The notes under the pieces are model-generated. The model did no database searches and was not told the DNA's origin. It saw only the letters and a list, made by a program, of their open reading frames with translations. The position numbers and the translations under genes are program-made. DNA of 64,000 nucleotides, from positions 1 to 64,000 of the forward strand of contig NZ_BMYW01000010.1 of NCBI RefSeq assembly GCF_014652475.1, in the 5' to 3' direction. Source of the stretch: Vogesella alkaliphila (lineage in GTDB: Bacteria > Pseudomonadota > Gammaproteobacteria > Burkholderiales > Chromobacteriaceae). Shown here one piece after another: positions 55,278-63,376 of the stretch (positions are counted from its first letter, which is position 1; each line of letters begins with the position of its first letter).

Positions 55278-56095
55278 AACAGGCCAAAGCCATTCCGGTA
55301 CTGATGTACCACCACGTCAGCCCCAGCCCCGGCCTGGTGACGGTCTCGCCGCAGACCTTCGAGCACAATATGCGCTGGCTGGCGGAAAACGGCTGGACCA
55401 CCCTCCGTTGCGACGACCTGGCCGGTTTTCTCGCCGGTCGACCGCTGCCGGACAAGAGCGTGCTGGTCACCTTTGACGACGGTTACCTCGACAACTGGGT
55501 CTACGCCCATCCGGTGCTGCAGCGTTACGGCCAGCAGGCCACGCTGTTCACCATCACCGGCTGGATCGGCGACGGTGCGGTGCGGCCGCACGACGGTTGC
55601 GGCCAACCCTTGCCGGCCACGCCGGATCACAAGGGCTGCAAGCGGGCGGTTGACGAGGGGCGTGCCGATGAGGTGATGATGCGCTGGAGCGAGATCGAGG
55701 CGGCGCGTGCCGCCGGCACCTTCGAGTTCCACAGCCACACCCACAGCCATGCGCGCTGGGACAAGCTGTGCGCCAGCCGCGAGGACAAGCGCGCGCAACT
55801 GGCGGCGGATCTGGCGCAGTCGCGTGCCACGCTGCAGGCGCGGCTGGGCACGGTCAGCGATCACCTGTGCTGGCCGCAGGGCTATTTTGACGACGACTAC
55901 CTGGCCGTGGCCGCCGAGGCCGGTTTCCGCCACCTGTATACGGTGGACAAGGCGCTCAACACCCGCGCCACCTCGCCACGACACATCGGCCGCATCGTGA
56001 CCAAGGACCGCAGCGACGGCTGGTTCGGCCGTCGCCTCGGCCTGTATCGCAGCCCGCTGCTGGGGCGCGCCTATCTGGCGCTGCGGGGCAAATAA
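55274..56095 (+). CDS. NodB-type polysaccharide deacetylase
   Basis: 273 aa, carbohydrate esterase 4 (NodB) fold. The metal and catalytic motif is TFDDGYLDN, the histidine motif is HSHTHSH, and CWPQGYFDDDY follows. It removes N-acetyl (or formyl) groups from sugars, or acts on lipid-linked sugars as ArnD does. It has no signal peptide, so it likely works on the cytoplasmic side. It overlaps both neighbours, inside the LPS core cluster. The GCGQPL codons contain a copy of the recurrent word. Confidence 0.87.
   Translation: MKQAKAIPVLMYHHVSPSPGLVTVSPQTFEHNMRWLAENGWTTLRCDDLAGFLAGRPLPDKSVLVTFDDGYLDNWVYAHPVLQRYGQQATLFTITGWIGDGAVRPHDGCGQPLPATPDHKGCKRAVDEGRADEVMMRWSEIEAARAAGTFEFHSHTHSHARWDKLCASREDKRAQLAADLAQSRATLQARLGTVSDHLCWPQGYFDDDYLAVAAEAGFRHLYTVDKALNTRATSPRHIGRIVTKDRSDGWFGRRLGLYRSPLLGRAYLALRGK
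55597..55608 (-). repeat. Copy of the recurrent word in the deacetylase gene
   Basis: TTGCGGCCAACC, encoding CGQPL. Confidence 0.85.
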
Positions 56096-57240
56096 TGGGC
56101 ACCCGCATCCGCGAAAACCTGCTGGCGTGGGGGCTGGGCCTGGCCCGCCGCTTCGACCGCCGTGCGCCGGACCCGGCCGAGCTGGGTACCGCCGCCATCC
56201 GCCGCATCCTGGTGATGTCCTGTACCGCCATCGGCGACACGCTGCTGTCCACTCCGGCTATCCGCAGCCTGCGCCAGCGCTACCCGCAGGCGCGCATCGT
56301 GCTGCTGGTCAACGCGCCGTATCACGGCCTGTTTGCCAATAACCCCGACATAGACGACCTGATTGACTACCACGGCGGCTATCGCCGCTTTGTGCGTCTG
56401 GCGCTGGCACTGCGCCGCGAGCGCTTCGATCTGGTGGCCATCCTGCACGCCAACGAGCCGCAGGCCACGCCGCTGGCGTATCTGAGCGGTGCCCGCTGGC
56501 GCTTCAAGCTGCCCAACAACAGCCGTTTCCGCTTTTTGCTCAGCAATCACCAGCAGGTCAGCAACTGGAGCGACTTCACCCACGGCATCGACCAGCGTCT
56601 GGCCGTGGCCGCGCTGGCCGGTGCCGACGGTAGCGACAAGCACATGATCCTGCCGGTGGCGGCACAGAGCCGCGACGCGGTGGCCGGCTGGCTGCAACAG
56701 CAATACGGCATCACGCCGCAGCAGCCGGTGATCGGTTTCCAGGTGGGCGCCTCGACCGCCAGCCGGCGCTGGCGACCGGAACGCTATGCCGAGCTGGCGC
56801 AGCGCCTGCTTGCGGCCAACCCTGCGCTGCGCATCGTGGTCACCGGCTCGCCGCAGGAGCGGGCGCTGGCCGATGCCGTTGCTAGCGCCGTCAACGACGC
56901 GCGACTGGTGGTGACGGCAGGGCAGCTGCCGCTGACGCGGATGCCGGCACTGGTGCAGCGTTTTGCCTGCCTGGTAACGCCGGATACCGGCATCATGCAC
57001 ATGGCGATTGCGGTGGGCACGCCGATAGTCGGCCTGTTCGCCGCCGCGCACTGGCACGGCTCCGGCCCGACCACCGAGCTGCAGCGCCATATCGTGATCC
57101 AGAAGCACCGCACCTGCGATCCCTGTCTCGGCAAGCGCTGCAAGTATTCGGCGCCGCCGTGCATGGACAACATTACGGTTGACGAAGTGCTGGCCGCCTG
57201 TGAGCGCCAGTTGTCCTTGCAACCGGAGACTCCTCAATGA
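56095..57240 (+). CDS. Glycosyltransferase family 9 (heptosyltransferase-like)
   Basis: 381 aa. It has an N-terminal extension, then RRILVMSCTAIGDTLLSTPAI, and the C-terminal VTPDTGIMHMAIAVGTPIVGLFAAA. A late cysteine cluster (HRTCDPCLGKRCKY) occurs in several LPS heptosyltransferases. It overlaps the deacetylase by 1 base. The LLAANPALR codons hold a copy of the recurrent word. Confidence 0.87.
   Translation: MGTRIRENLLAWGLGLARRFDRRAPDPAELGTAAIRRILVMSCTAIGDTLLSTPAIRSLRQRYPQARIVLLVNAPYHGLFANNPDIDDLIDYHGGYRRFVRLALALRRERFDLVAILHANEPQATPLAYLSGARWRFKLPNNSRFRFLLSNHQQVSNWSDFTHGIDQRLAVAALAGADGSDKHMILPVAAQSRDAVAGWLQQQYGITPQQPVIGFQVGASTASRRWRPERYAELAQRLLAANPALRIVVTGSPQERALADAVASAVNDARLVVTAGQLPLTRMPALVQRFACLVTPDTGIMHMAIAVGTPIVGLFAAAHWHGSGPTTELQRHIVIQKHRTCDPCLGKRCKYSAPPCMDNITVDEVLAACERQLSLQPETPQ
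56810..56821 (-). repeat. Copy of the recurrent word in the GT9 gene
   Basis: TTGCGGCCAACC, encoding LAANP. Confidence 0.85.
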
Positions 57241-58448
57241 CAACCCGAACCAGAATCCTGTTGCTGGATACCGGCAATGAATGGGGCGGCGGGACCAACA
57301 GCCTGTTCGAGCTGCTCAAGCGCATCGACCGCGAGCGTTTCGACGTCACCTGCCTGTTTTACCGCGATTACAGCAAGGGCCAGAGCACGCTGTCGCGCGA
57401 ACTGGCCGCCATCGGCATGCCGTTGCGCCTGTTGCCGCAGCGCAAACAGCCGCTGTGGGCCAAGCTGGCCAAGGAGCTGGTGCGCGGCCTGCTGGCCTGG
57501 CACAAGCCCTGGCGTCAGGCGCTGGTCAAGCGCATCGAGCACGCCTGGCGCATCGCGCCCAATGCGGCGGCGATCGCGCGCCAGCTGCGTGACGAGCGCT
57601 TCGACCTGTTGTACATGAACAACCAGCCACGTTCCAATCTGGAGGGCTATCTGGCGGCCGAGCAGACCGGCGTGCCGGTGGTGCAGCACTGCCGTATCGA
57701 GCCGCTGATGGATGCCGCCGATGCCGCCATCGTCAACCGGGTGGCCAATAAAGTGATCGGCGTTTCCAACGGCGTGGTCGAGGCGTTGCACCGTCACGGC
57801 GTGCAGGCGGACAAGTGCGTGGCGGTGCTGAACGGCATCGATCCGGATCAGGTCTTGCCGGATGGTGCGGCGGTGCGTGCGCAACTGTTGGCCGGCCGCG
57901 AGCACGAGATCGTGCTGGGCGCGGTCGGACAACTGGTTGAACGCAAGGGCTTGCGCTTCTTGCTGCAGGCGACCGCCGAGCTGCTGCGGCGCCAGCTGCC
58001 GGTGCGTCTGTTGCTGGTGGGGGACGGCCCGCAGCGTGCGGAACTGGAAGGGTTGGCCGCAAGCCTGGGCATCTCCGGGCAGGTGGTGTTTGCCGGCTTT
58101 CAGCCCCTGCCACTGGCCTATACCGCCGCGATGGACATCTGCGTGCTGGTGTCGCAAAGCGAGGGCCTGCCACGCGTGCTGCTGGAGGCGATGCTGCTGG
58201 CCAAGCCGGTGGTGGCCTCGCGCGTGGTCGGCTCGCAAGAGCTGGTGGCCGATGGCGATAGCGGCCTGCTGGTACCGTATGCGGACAGCGCCGCGCTGGC
58301 CGAGGCACTGGCGACGCTGGTGGCCGATGCGGATCTGCGCCAGCGCATGGGGCAGGCAGGGGAGGCACGGGTCAAGGCGCAGTACACCATCGCCCGCTAC
58401 GTGGCCGGTACCGAGGCGATTCTGGCCGGCGCGGCGCGCAAATCATGA
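57237..58448 (+). CDS. Glycosyltransferase family 4
   Basis: 403 aa, GT-B fold. It starts ILLLDTGNEWGGGTNSLFELL and carries IGVSNGVVEALHRHGV and VLVSQSEGLPRVLLEAMLLAKPVV as donor-site motifs. It overlaps its neighbours by 4 bases each. LEGLAASLG codons hold a 12-base copy of the recurrent word. Sugar unknown. Confidence 0.87.
   Translation: MTTRTRILLLDTGNEWGGGTNSLFELLKRIDRERFDVTCLFYRDYSKGQSTLSRELAAIGMPLRLLPQRKQPLWAKLAKELVRGLLAWHKPWRQALVKRIEHAWRIAPNAAAIARQLRDERFDLLYMNNQPRSNLEGYLAAEQTGVPVVQHCRIEPLMDAADAAIVNRVANKVIGVSNGVVEALHRHGVQADKCVAVLNGIDPDQVLPDGAAVRAQLLAGREHEIVLGAVGQLVERKGLRFLLQATAELLRRQLPVRLLLVGDGPQRAELEGLAASLGISGQVVFAGFQPLPLAYTAAMDICVLVSQSEGLPRVLLEAMLLAKPVVASRVVGSQELVADGDSGLLVPYADSAALAEALATLVADADLRQRMGQAGEARVKAQYTIARYVAGTEAILAGAARKS
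58051..58062 (+). repeat. Copy of the recurrent word in the GT4 gene
   Basis: GGTTGGCCGCAA, encoding GLAAS. Confidence 0.85.
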
Positions 58449-59554
58449 TCTATGTACTGCTGACCTATCTGCTGGCACCGTGGTGGTGGCTGGCCAAGCG
58501 CCTGCGGCGACGTGACCGGATCGAGCGCATCCTGCTGGTGCAGACCGCCAAGATCGGCGACATGCTGTGCGCCACACCGGTAATCCTGGCCTTGCGCCAG
58601 CACTATCCCGATGCGCAGCTGACCGTGCTACATGCGCCGGTCACCGGCAAGATCATCGCCGGCCTGAACGAAGTCGACCACTGCATTGCCATCCGCTCCG
58701 ACTCGTGGCGCGGCTGGGGCGGCAAGTGGCGGCTGGCGCGGCTGATTGCCGCCGGACGCTACGACCTGGCCGTCAACCTGTCGCCGTCGCTGCCGCTGCT
58801 GTGTGGTCTGATCTGGGCCGGTGTGCCGCGCACGCTGTCCATCATGCCGACCAGGGTTGGCCGCACGCTGGCGGCCCTGCGCTGCTGTATCGATAGCACA
58901 GAGCAACATCGCCCGGGCGAACTGGTGCTGGCCACCAAGCAGCGCCTGCTACAGCAGCAGGGCATCGCCATGGGCCTGCGCAAGAAAATGGCCATCGCCG
59001 CCAGCGGCGAGGCGGTCTGCGACCGGCTGGAGATTACCCGTGACAACACCGCCATCGGGCTGGCGATTTCCAGCGCCAACAAGCTGAAGGAGCTGGGTGA
59101 AGACTTGCTGTCGGCGCTGGTGGCACGGCTGTTGCAGGATTATCCGGGGCAGGTGGTGCTGATCGGCGGGCCGGAGGACGGCCCGAGCGCCGGCGTGGTC
59201 GTTGGCCGCGTGCAGGGCGGCGAGCGCGTCATCAATGCGGCCGGCGCCTTCCAGCTGGACGAGCTGCCGGCGCTGATGCAGCGCCTGAAACTGTTCATCG
59301 GCGTCGACTCGGGGCTGACCTATCTGGCGGATACCTTTGACGTGCCGATGGTCGTGATCGTCGGACCGGTGGATTTCCGCGAGCAGCGTCCCCTGGGGCC
59401 GCGAGTGCGTTTCGTGTCGAAACAGCCGTCCTGCTATCCGTGTGCCTTTGTATTCAATGCCCCTTATACCTGCAAGACGGGGGATCGAGCCTGTATCCGC
59501 CGCGTTGCGGTTGAGGACATCATGATTGCTACGAAAGAAGTCCTGAATGACTGA
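58445..59554 (+). CDS. Glycosyltransferase family 9 (heptosyltransferase-like)
   Basis: 369 aa. A basic N-terminus and IERILLVQTAKIGDMLCATPVI are followed by the C-terminal FIGVDSGLTYLADTFDVPMVVIVGP and a cysteine-bearing end (SCYPCAFVFNAPYTCKTGD). It overlaps waaL by 8 bases. The TRVGRTLAA codons include a core copy of the recurrent word. Confidence 0.87.
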   Translation: MIYVLLTYLLAPWWWLAKRLRRRDRIERILLVQTAKIGDMLCATPVILALRQHYPDAQLTVLHAPVTGKIIAGLNEVDHCIAIRSDSWRGWGGKWRLARLIAAGRYDLAVNLSPSLPLLCGLIWAGVPRTLSIMPTRVGRTLAALRCCIDSTEQHRPGELVLATKQRLLQQQGIAMGLRKKMAIAASGEAVCDRLEITRDNTAIGLAISSANKLKELGEDLLSALVARLLQDYPGQVVLIGGPEDGPSAGVVVGRVQGGERVINAAGAFQLDELPALMQRLKLFIGVDSGLTYLADTFDVPMVVIVGPVDFREQRPLGPRVRFVSKQPSCYPCAFVFNAPYTCKTGDRACIRRVAVEDIMIATKEVLND

Positions 59555-60842
59555 TGCTCCCCCTGTTTCTAATCTGGCGCGCTACGGGGCGTTGCTGGAG
59601 AAACCGCTTTTCTTCCTGATCGCACTGTTCTGTTTTGCCTCGGCCTCGACCGCGCTGACTGGCCTCATGAACAGCAGTTTTTATCTGGCAGTGATTCTAT
59701 GGACAGGCTGGCTGCTGTGCATGCGGCCAGTCCTGCCGTGGCGGAGCGGGATATTCCGTTTGTTCATGCTGCTGGTACTGGTGTTTGTCGCCTCGCTACT
59801 GCTCAACGGTGACTGGCTGGTCAACAACCTCAACGAATTCAAGAAGGACTACCTGAAGCCGTTACTGGTCTTTCTGATGGCGTGCAGCTTTATCCGTCGC
59901 GAGCAGCAGGCGCGGATCATCCTGCTGGGTTTTGCACTGGGTTTTGCCCTGCGTTCCTTGTTATTGCTGGCGTATTACGGTCTTGATCTGGCTTGGCTGG
60001 CACCGTACCGGCGCGGCTATGCGATGGATGCGGTGTTCTATCTGCCGTTGACCTCGGTGCTGTTGCTGTTCGGGCAGGACTGGCTGTCGCGCCGCTGGCG
60101 CGTGCTGCTGGCGGTGATGTGGGGTGTGGAAATGCTGAATCTGGTGTTGCACCAGAGCCGGACGCCGCTGCTGGCCATCATCGCCAGCCTGCTGTTGTTG
60201 CTACTGCTTAATGGCTCGTGGCGCAAGAGCCTGCTATTGCTGCTCGGGTGTGTGATCTCGGCGGCAGGTCTGTTTGCCGCGAAGCCGGAGCTGTGGCAGC
60301 GCTATGCTTCCACATTTCGCAGTGACACCTACCAACAGGATCCGGCTCTGCTGGAGCGCCAAGGTATCTGGGTTGCGACCGGCTATCTGATCCGCCAGCA
60401 GCCGGTATTGGGTTATGGGCCTGGTTGGCGCAAGCTGGCACTGCTGGTCCGCAACAAGCCGCTGCTGAAGTACCTACAGGCCGGATCACACCCGCGAAAC
60501 CGTTCTGGCTATTTATATTTCACTAAGCGTGGATATCCGTACGGCAAGGCCAACCCTCACAGTCTGTACTTGCAGGTGGCGCTGGAAACTGGCCTGTGCG
60601 GCTTGCTGGTGTACCTGTCCTTCTTGTTGACAATTCTGTGGCTGTCGTTTCGTCAGGTCTGGCGGAAGACGGTACGCCACCCGGTTGCCGGCAGCCTGCT
60701 GGTCATCATCCCGGCTTTCTTGCTGGTGGGTTTTGCCAATGGCATGTGGGCGAACGCGGTGTTGCTGATGATGCTGGCAGGCATGCTGTTGGTGCCACAG
60801 GCAGCGCCCCGTTCCGGCTCTTCTTCGGGAAAACTGGCATGA
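59547..60842 (+). CDS. waaL: O-antigen ligase-like (WaaL) protein
   Basis: 431 aa with about ten to twelve membrane helices and a large periplasmic loop (WQRYASTFRSDTYQQDPALL, then VLGYGPGWRKLALLV). NPHSLYLQVALETG matches the Wzy_C/ligase active-site region. It should join O-antigen or a sugar to lipid A-core on the periplasmic side. By eye it is more A/T-rich than its neighbours, a common trait of WaaL. It overlaps its neighbours. Confidence 0.87.
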   Translation: MTDAPPVSNLARYGALLEKPLFFLIALFCFASASTALTGLMNSSFYLAVILWTGWLLCMRPVLPWRSGIFRLFMLLVLVFVASLLLNGDWLVNNLNEFKKDYLKPLLVFLMACSFIRREQQARIILLGFALGFALRSLLLLAYYGLDLAWLAPYRRGYAMDAVFYLPLTSVLLLFGQDWLSRRWRVLLAVMWGVEMLNLVLHQSRTPLLAIIASLLLLLLLNGSWRKSLLLLLGCVISAAGLFAAKPELWQRYASTFRSDTYQQDPALLERQGIWVATGYLIRQQPVLGYGPGWRKLALLVRNKPLLKYLQAGSHPRNRSGYLYFTKRGYPYGKANPHSLYLQVALETGLCGLLVYLSFLLTILWLSFRQVWRKTVRHPVAGSLLVIIPAFLLVGFANGMWANAVLLMMLAGMLLVPQAAPRSGSSSGKLA

Positions 60843-61891
60843 AGATTTTGGTGATACGCCGTGACAATATCGGCGACCTGGTTTGTACCACGCCCTTGAT
60901 CGCGGCCTTGCGTGAGAAATATCCGCAAGCGGCAATCTATGCACTGGTCAACGACTACAACAAGGACGTGCTGGATGGGCATCCGCTGCTGGATGGCGTG
61001 TACTTCTATACCAAACTGAAACACCGCAGGCCGGGTGATTCGGTTGTGCGGGTGGTTTGGCGCAAGCTGATGACCTACCTTGCGTTGCGGCGTGAGCATT
61101 TTGATTACGCGATCGTGGCCGGCTCGGGTTATCCCAAGAATGCCGTACGTCTGGCCAAGGCCGCCAGACCGAAGCATGTGATCAGTTTCGTGTCGGAGGG
61201 GACAGACTACGATGCCATCGTGGACTACCCGATCCCCTTCACGCGGGATCATGTGTTCCGTCACGAAGTAGAGTGCCTCGCCGAGCTTTTGCGGCCGTTG
61301 GGTATCACTAAAGCACCGGGCAAGCTGAGTTTGCCTGCTGTCGTGGTGCCTGATGTTTTGGCCCGTCGGTTTTCCACCATGCAGCGCCCGGTTGTCGCCT
61401 TGCATGTCAGCGCCCGCGAGAAGAGCCGGGTCTGGGCGGTCGAGCATTTTTGCGAAGTGATCCGGACCTGCTTGTCGCGGGATGTGGATTTCCTGCTGTT
61501 GTGGGCGCCTGGCGCCGTCGATGATCCTCGTCATCCGGGCGATGACGAAAAAGCGCATTACGTCCGCAGCCAGTTTCCGGATCACGAGCGCCTGGTGTTC
61601 TACCCGACCCGGACGGTCAAGGATTTGATGGCCGCCTTTTCCTGCGCCGATCTGGCGGTGTGTTCGGACGGTGGCGGCCTGCATCTTGCGGCCGGGATGG
61701 GAGCCAGGGTGATCGGCTTGTTCGAGCATCTCGAAAAGAAAACCAAGCACTGGTACCCGTGGCAGGTGCCGCACCGGGTGCTGACCTCCGGCTCAGAACA
61801 GGACTGGCAGGTTGCCCATATTCCTGTACAGGCTGTTGTGGATGCAATCGACGACTTGCTGCCACACGCGGCAGGGGGTAGTCGCGACTGA
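60839..61891 (+). CDS. Glycosyltransferase family 9 (heptosyltransferase-like)
   Basis: 350 aa. It begins ILVIRRDNIGDLVCTTPLI and ends with AVCSDGGGLHLAAGMGARVIGLF and the WYPWQVPHRVL segment. ATGA overlaps the waaL stop. It is the last gene of the LPS core cluster, ended by the terminator at 61922. The C-terminal acceptor side differs from the other three GT9 enzymes here, so it may have another acceptor. Confidence 0.87.
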   Translation: MKILVIRRDNIGDLVCTTPLIAALREKYPQAAIYALVNDYNKDVLDGHPLLDGVYFYTKLKHRRPGDSVVRVVWRKLMTYLALRREHFDYAIVAGSGYPKNAVRLAKAARPKHVISFVSEGTDYDAIVDYPIPFTRDHVFRHEVECLAELLRPLGITKAPGKLSLPAVVVPDVLARRFSTMQRPVVALHVSAREKSRVWAVEHFCEVIRTCLSRDVDFLLLWAPGAVDDPRHPGDDEKAHYVRSQFPDHERLVFYPTRTVKDLMAAFSCADLAVCSDGGGLHLAAGMGARVIGLFEHLEKKTKHWYPWQVPHRVLTSGSEQDWQVAHIPVQAVVDAIDDLLPHAAGGSRD

Positions 61892-61921
61892 ATCGTTTCT
61901 GAATGACGCTGCGTTATCGTG

Positions 61922-61961
61922 ATTGCGGCCAACCTTGTCCAAGGTTGGCCGCAATGTTTTT
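61922..61961 (+). terminator. Terminator of the LPS cluster built from two inverted recurrent-word copies
   Basis: ATTGCGGCCAACCTTG (61922-61937) pairs perfectly with CAAGGTTGGCCGCAAT (61940-61955), followed by G and five T. Each arm is a perfect 14-base copy of the recurrent word. Confidence 0.92.
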
Positions 61962-61987
61962 GATGCCTTGTCCGCTGCAGGCAGGGA

Positions 61988-63295
61988 TCAGAAGAAGCGG
62001 TTGACCTCGGCCACCACCTCGTCGTCCAGCGTGCCGGCGGCCTGTGCCAGTGCCAGTCGCGCCTGCAGGAAGTTGTAGCGTGCCTGCGCCAGCGCGCGGA
62101 TGGCGTCCTGGTAGTCCTTTTCCGCGTTGAGCAGGTCGAGGTTGGTGCGCACGCCGACGTCCTTGCCCAGGCGGGTGGCGTCGAGCTTGCTCTTGGCGGA
62201 GACCAGCAGCTGTTCCTGCGCCCTGACCAGCGCTGCGCCGTTGCTGACCCCCAGCCAGCTGCGGCGCACGTTCTGCGCATTCTGGCGGCGGGCAGCCTCC
62301 AGGTCCTCGCGCGCCTTGTCGAGGTTGGCCGCGGCTTCGGTCACTTGCGAGTCGATGGCGCCGCCGGCGTACAGCGGCAGCGTCAGGCTGAGGCCGAGGC
62401 TGCTGCCGCGCGTGGTGTCGCGGCCGCTGGCGACGCTGGCGGCGTCGGTGCTGCGGTTGTGGCTGTAGCCGGCATTGAGGCTGACCGTGGGCAGGTGCTT
62501 GCCGCGCGCTTCGTCCAGGTTCTTTTCGGCCAGCGCCAGCTGCTGCTGTTGCAGCTGCAGCGCCAGGCTGTTCTGCTGCGCGCGTTGCGTCCACGCCTCC
62601 AGCGTGCCGAGGTCGGCGGCGCTCAGTTGCGGCTTGTCGCGCAGGCGGCGGATGCTTTCCGGGTTGAGGCCGGTCAGCTGCGCCAGCGCGTTGCGCTTGA
62701 GGTCGAGGTCGCTGATGGCGGCGATTTCCTGGGCGCTGGCGGCGTCGTAGCCGGCCTGTGCCTCGTGGGTGTCGGTGATGGTGGCGGTGCCGACCTCGAA
62801 CGCCTTGCGCGCCTGCGCCAGCTGGCGCTCGTAGGCGGTCTTGGTGGCGCGGGTGACGGTGAGCACGTCCTCGGCCAGCAGCGCGTCGAAGTAGGCACGG
62901 GCGACGTCGATCACCAGTTGCTGGCCGCTGGCGTCGAACTGCAGCTGCGCCACGTTGCTGGCGATCTTGCCCTTCTGGTAGCCGCTGTAGCTGGCGGTGT
63001 CGAACAGCGGCTGCGTCAGCTGCACGCCCAGGCTGTCGCTGCGGTAGTTGCCGGTAGCCGGTTGCAGCGGCTTGGTCTGGGTGCTGGCGGCGCTCAGCCC
63101 GACGCTGGGCAGCAGCAGCGCGCGCCCCTGGACCGCCTTTTCGGCTCCGGCACGGTTGGCGGCGCTGGCGCTGGCGTAGCCGGCATCGTACTGGCGCGCG
63201 GCCTGCAGCGCCTGCAGCAGGTCGAAGGCGTGGGCCGGGGCGGCGAGGGCGCTGCCGAGCAGGGCGCCGAGGCCTAAGGTGCGGATGAGCTTCAT
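61988..63295 (-). CDS. TolC-family outer-membrane efflux channel
   Basis: 435 aa from MKLIRTLGLGALLG; an ATG at 63304 adds 3 residues. It has a signal peptide (cleavage near AHA). The paired TolC repeats contain long helices (FDLLQALQAARQYDAGYASA) and beta strands (LGLSLTLPLYAGGAIDSQV). The second half has VGVRTNLDLLNAEKDYQDA. It forms the outer-membrane exit duct. The downstream, opposite-side RND gene at 63377 is on the same strand, upstream in transcription, so they may form one efflux system. Confidence 0.9.
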   Translation of the reverse strand: MKLIRTLGLGALLGSALAAPAHAFDLLQALQAARQYDAGYASASAANRAGAEKAVQGRALLLPSVGLSAASTQTKPLQPATGNYRSDSLGVQLTQPLFDTASYSGYQKGKIASNVAQLQFDASGQQLVIDVARAYFDALLAEDVLTVTRATKTAYERQLAQARKAFEVGTATITDTHEAQAGYDAASAQEIAAISDLDLKRNALAQLTGLNPESIRRLRDKPQLSAADLGTLEAWTQRAQQNSLALQLQQQQLALAEKNLDEARGKHLPTVSLNAGYSHNRSTDAASVASGRDTTRGSSLGLSLTLPLYAGGAIDSQVTEAAANLDKAREDLEAARRQNAQNVRRSWLGVSNGAALVRAQEQLLVSAKSKLDATRLGKDVGVRTNLDLLNAEKDYQDAIRALAQARYNFLQARLALAQAAGTLDDEVVAEVNRFF

Positions 63296-63376
63296 AGTGG
63301 GCATTCCGGTTGCATCATTGACGGTGCTGAAACCGCTACCTTACCCAATTCCGGTAACGGCTTCACGCAGGATTGA

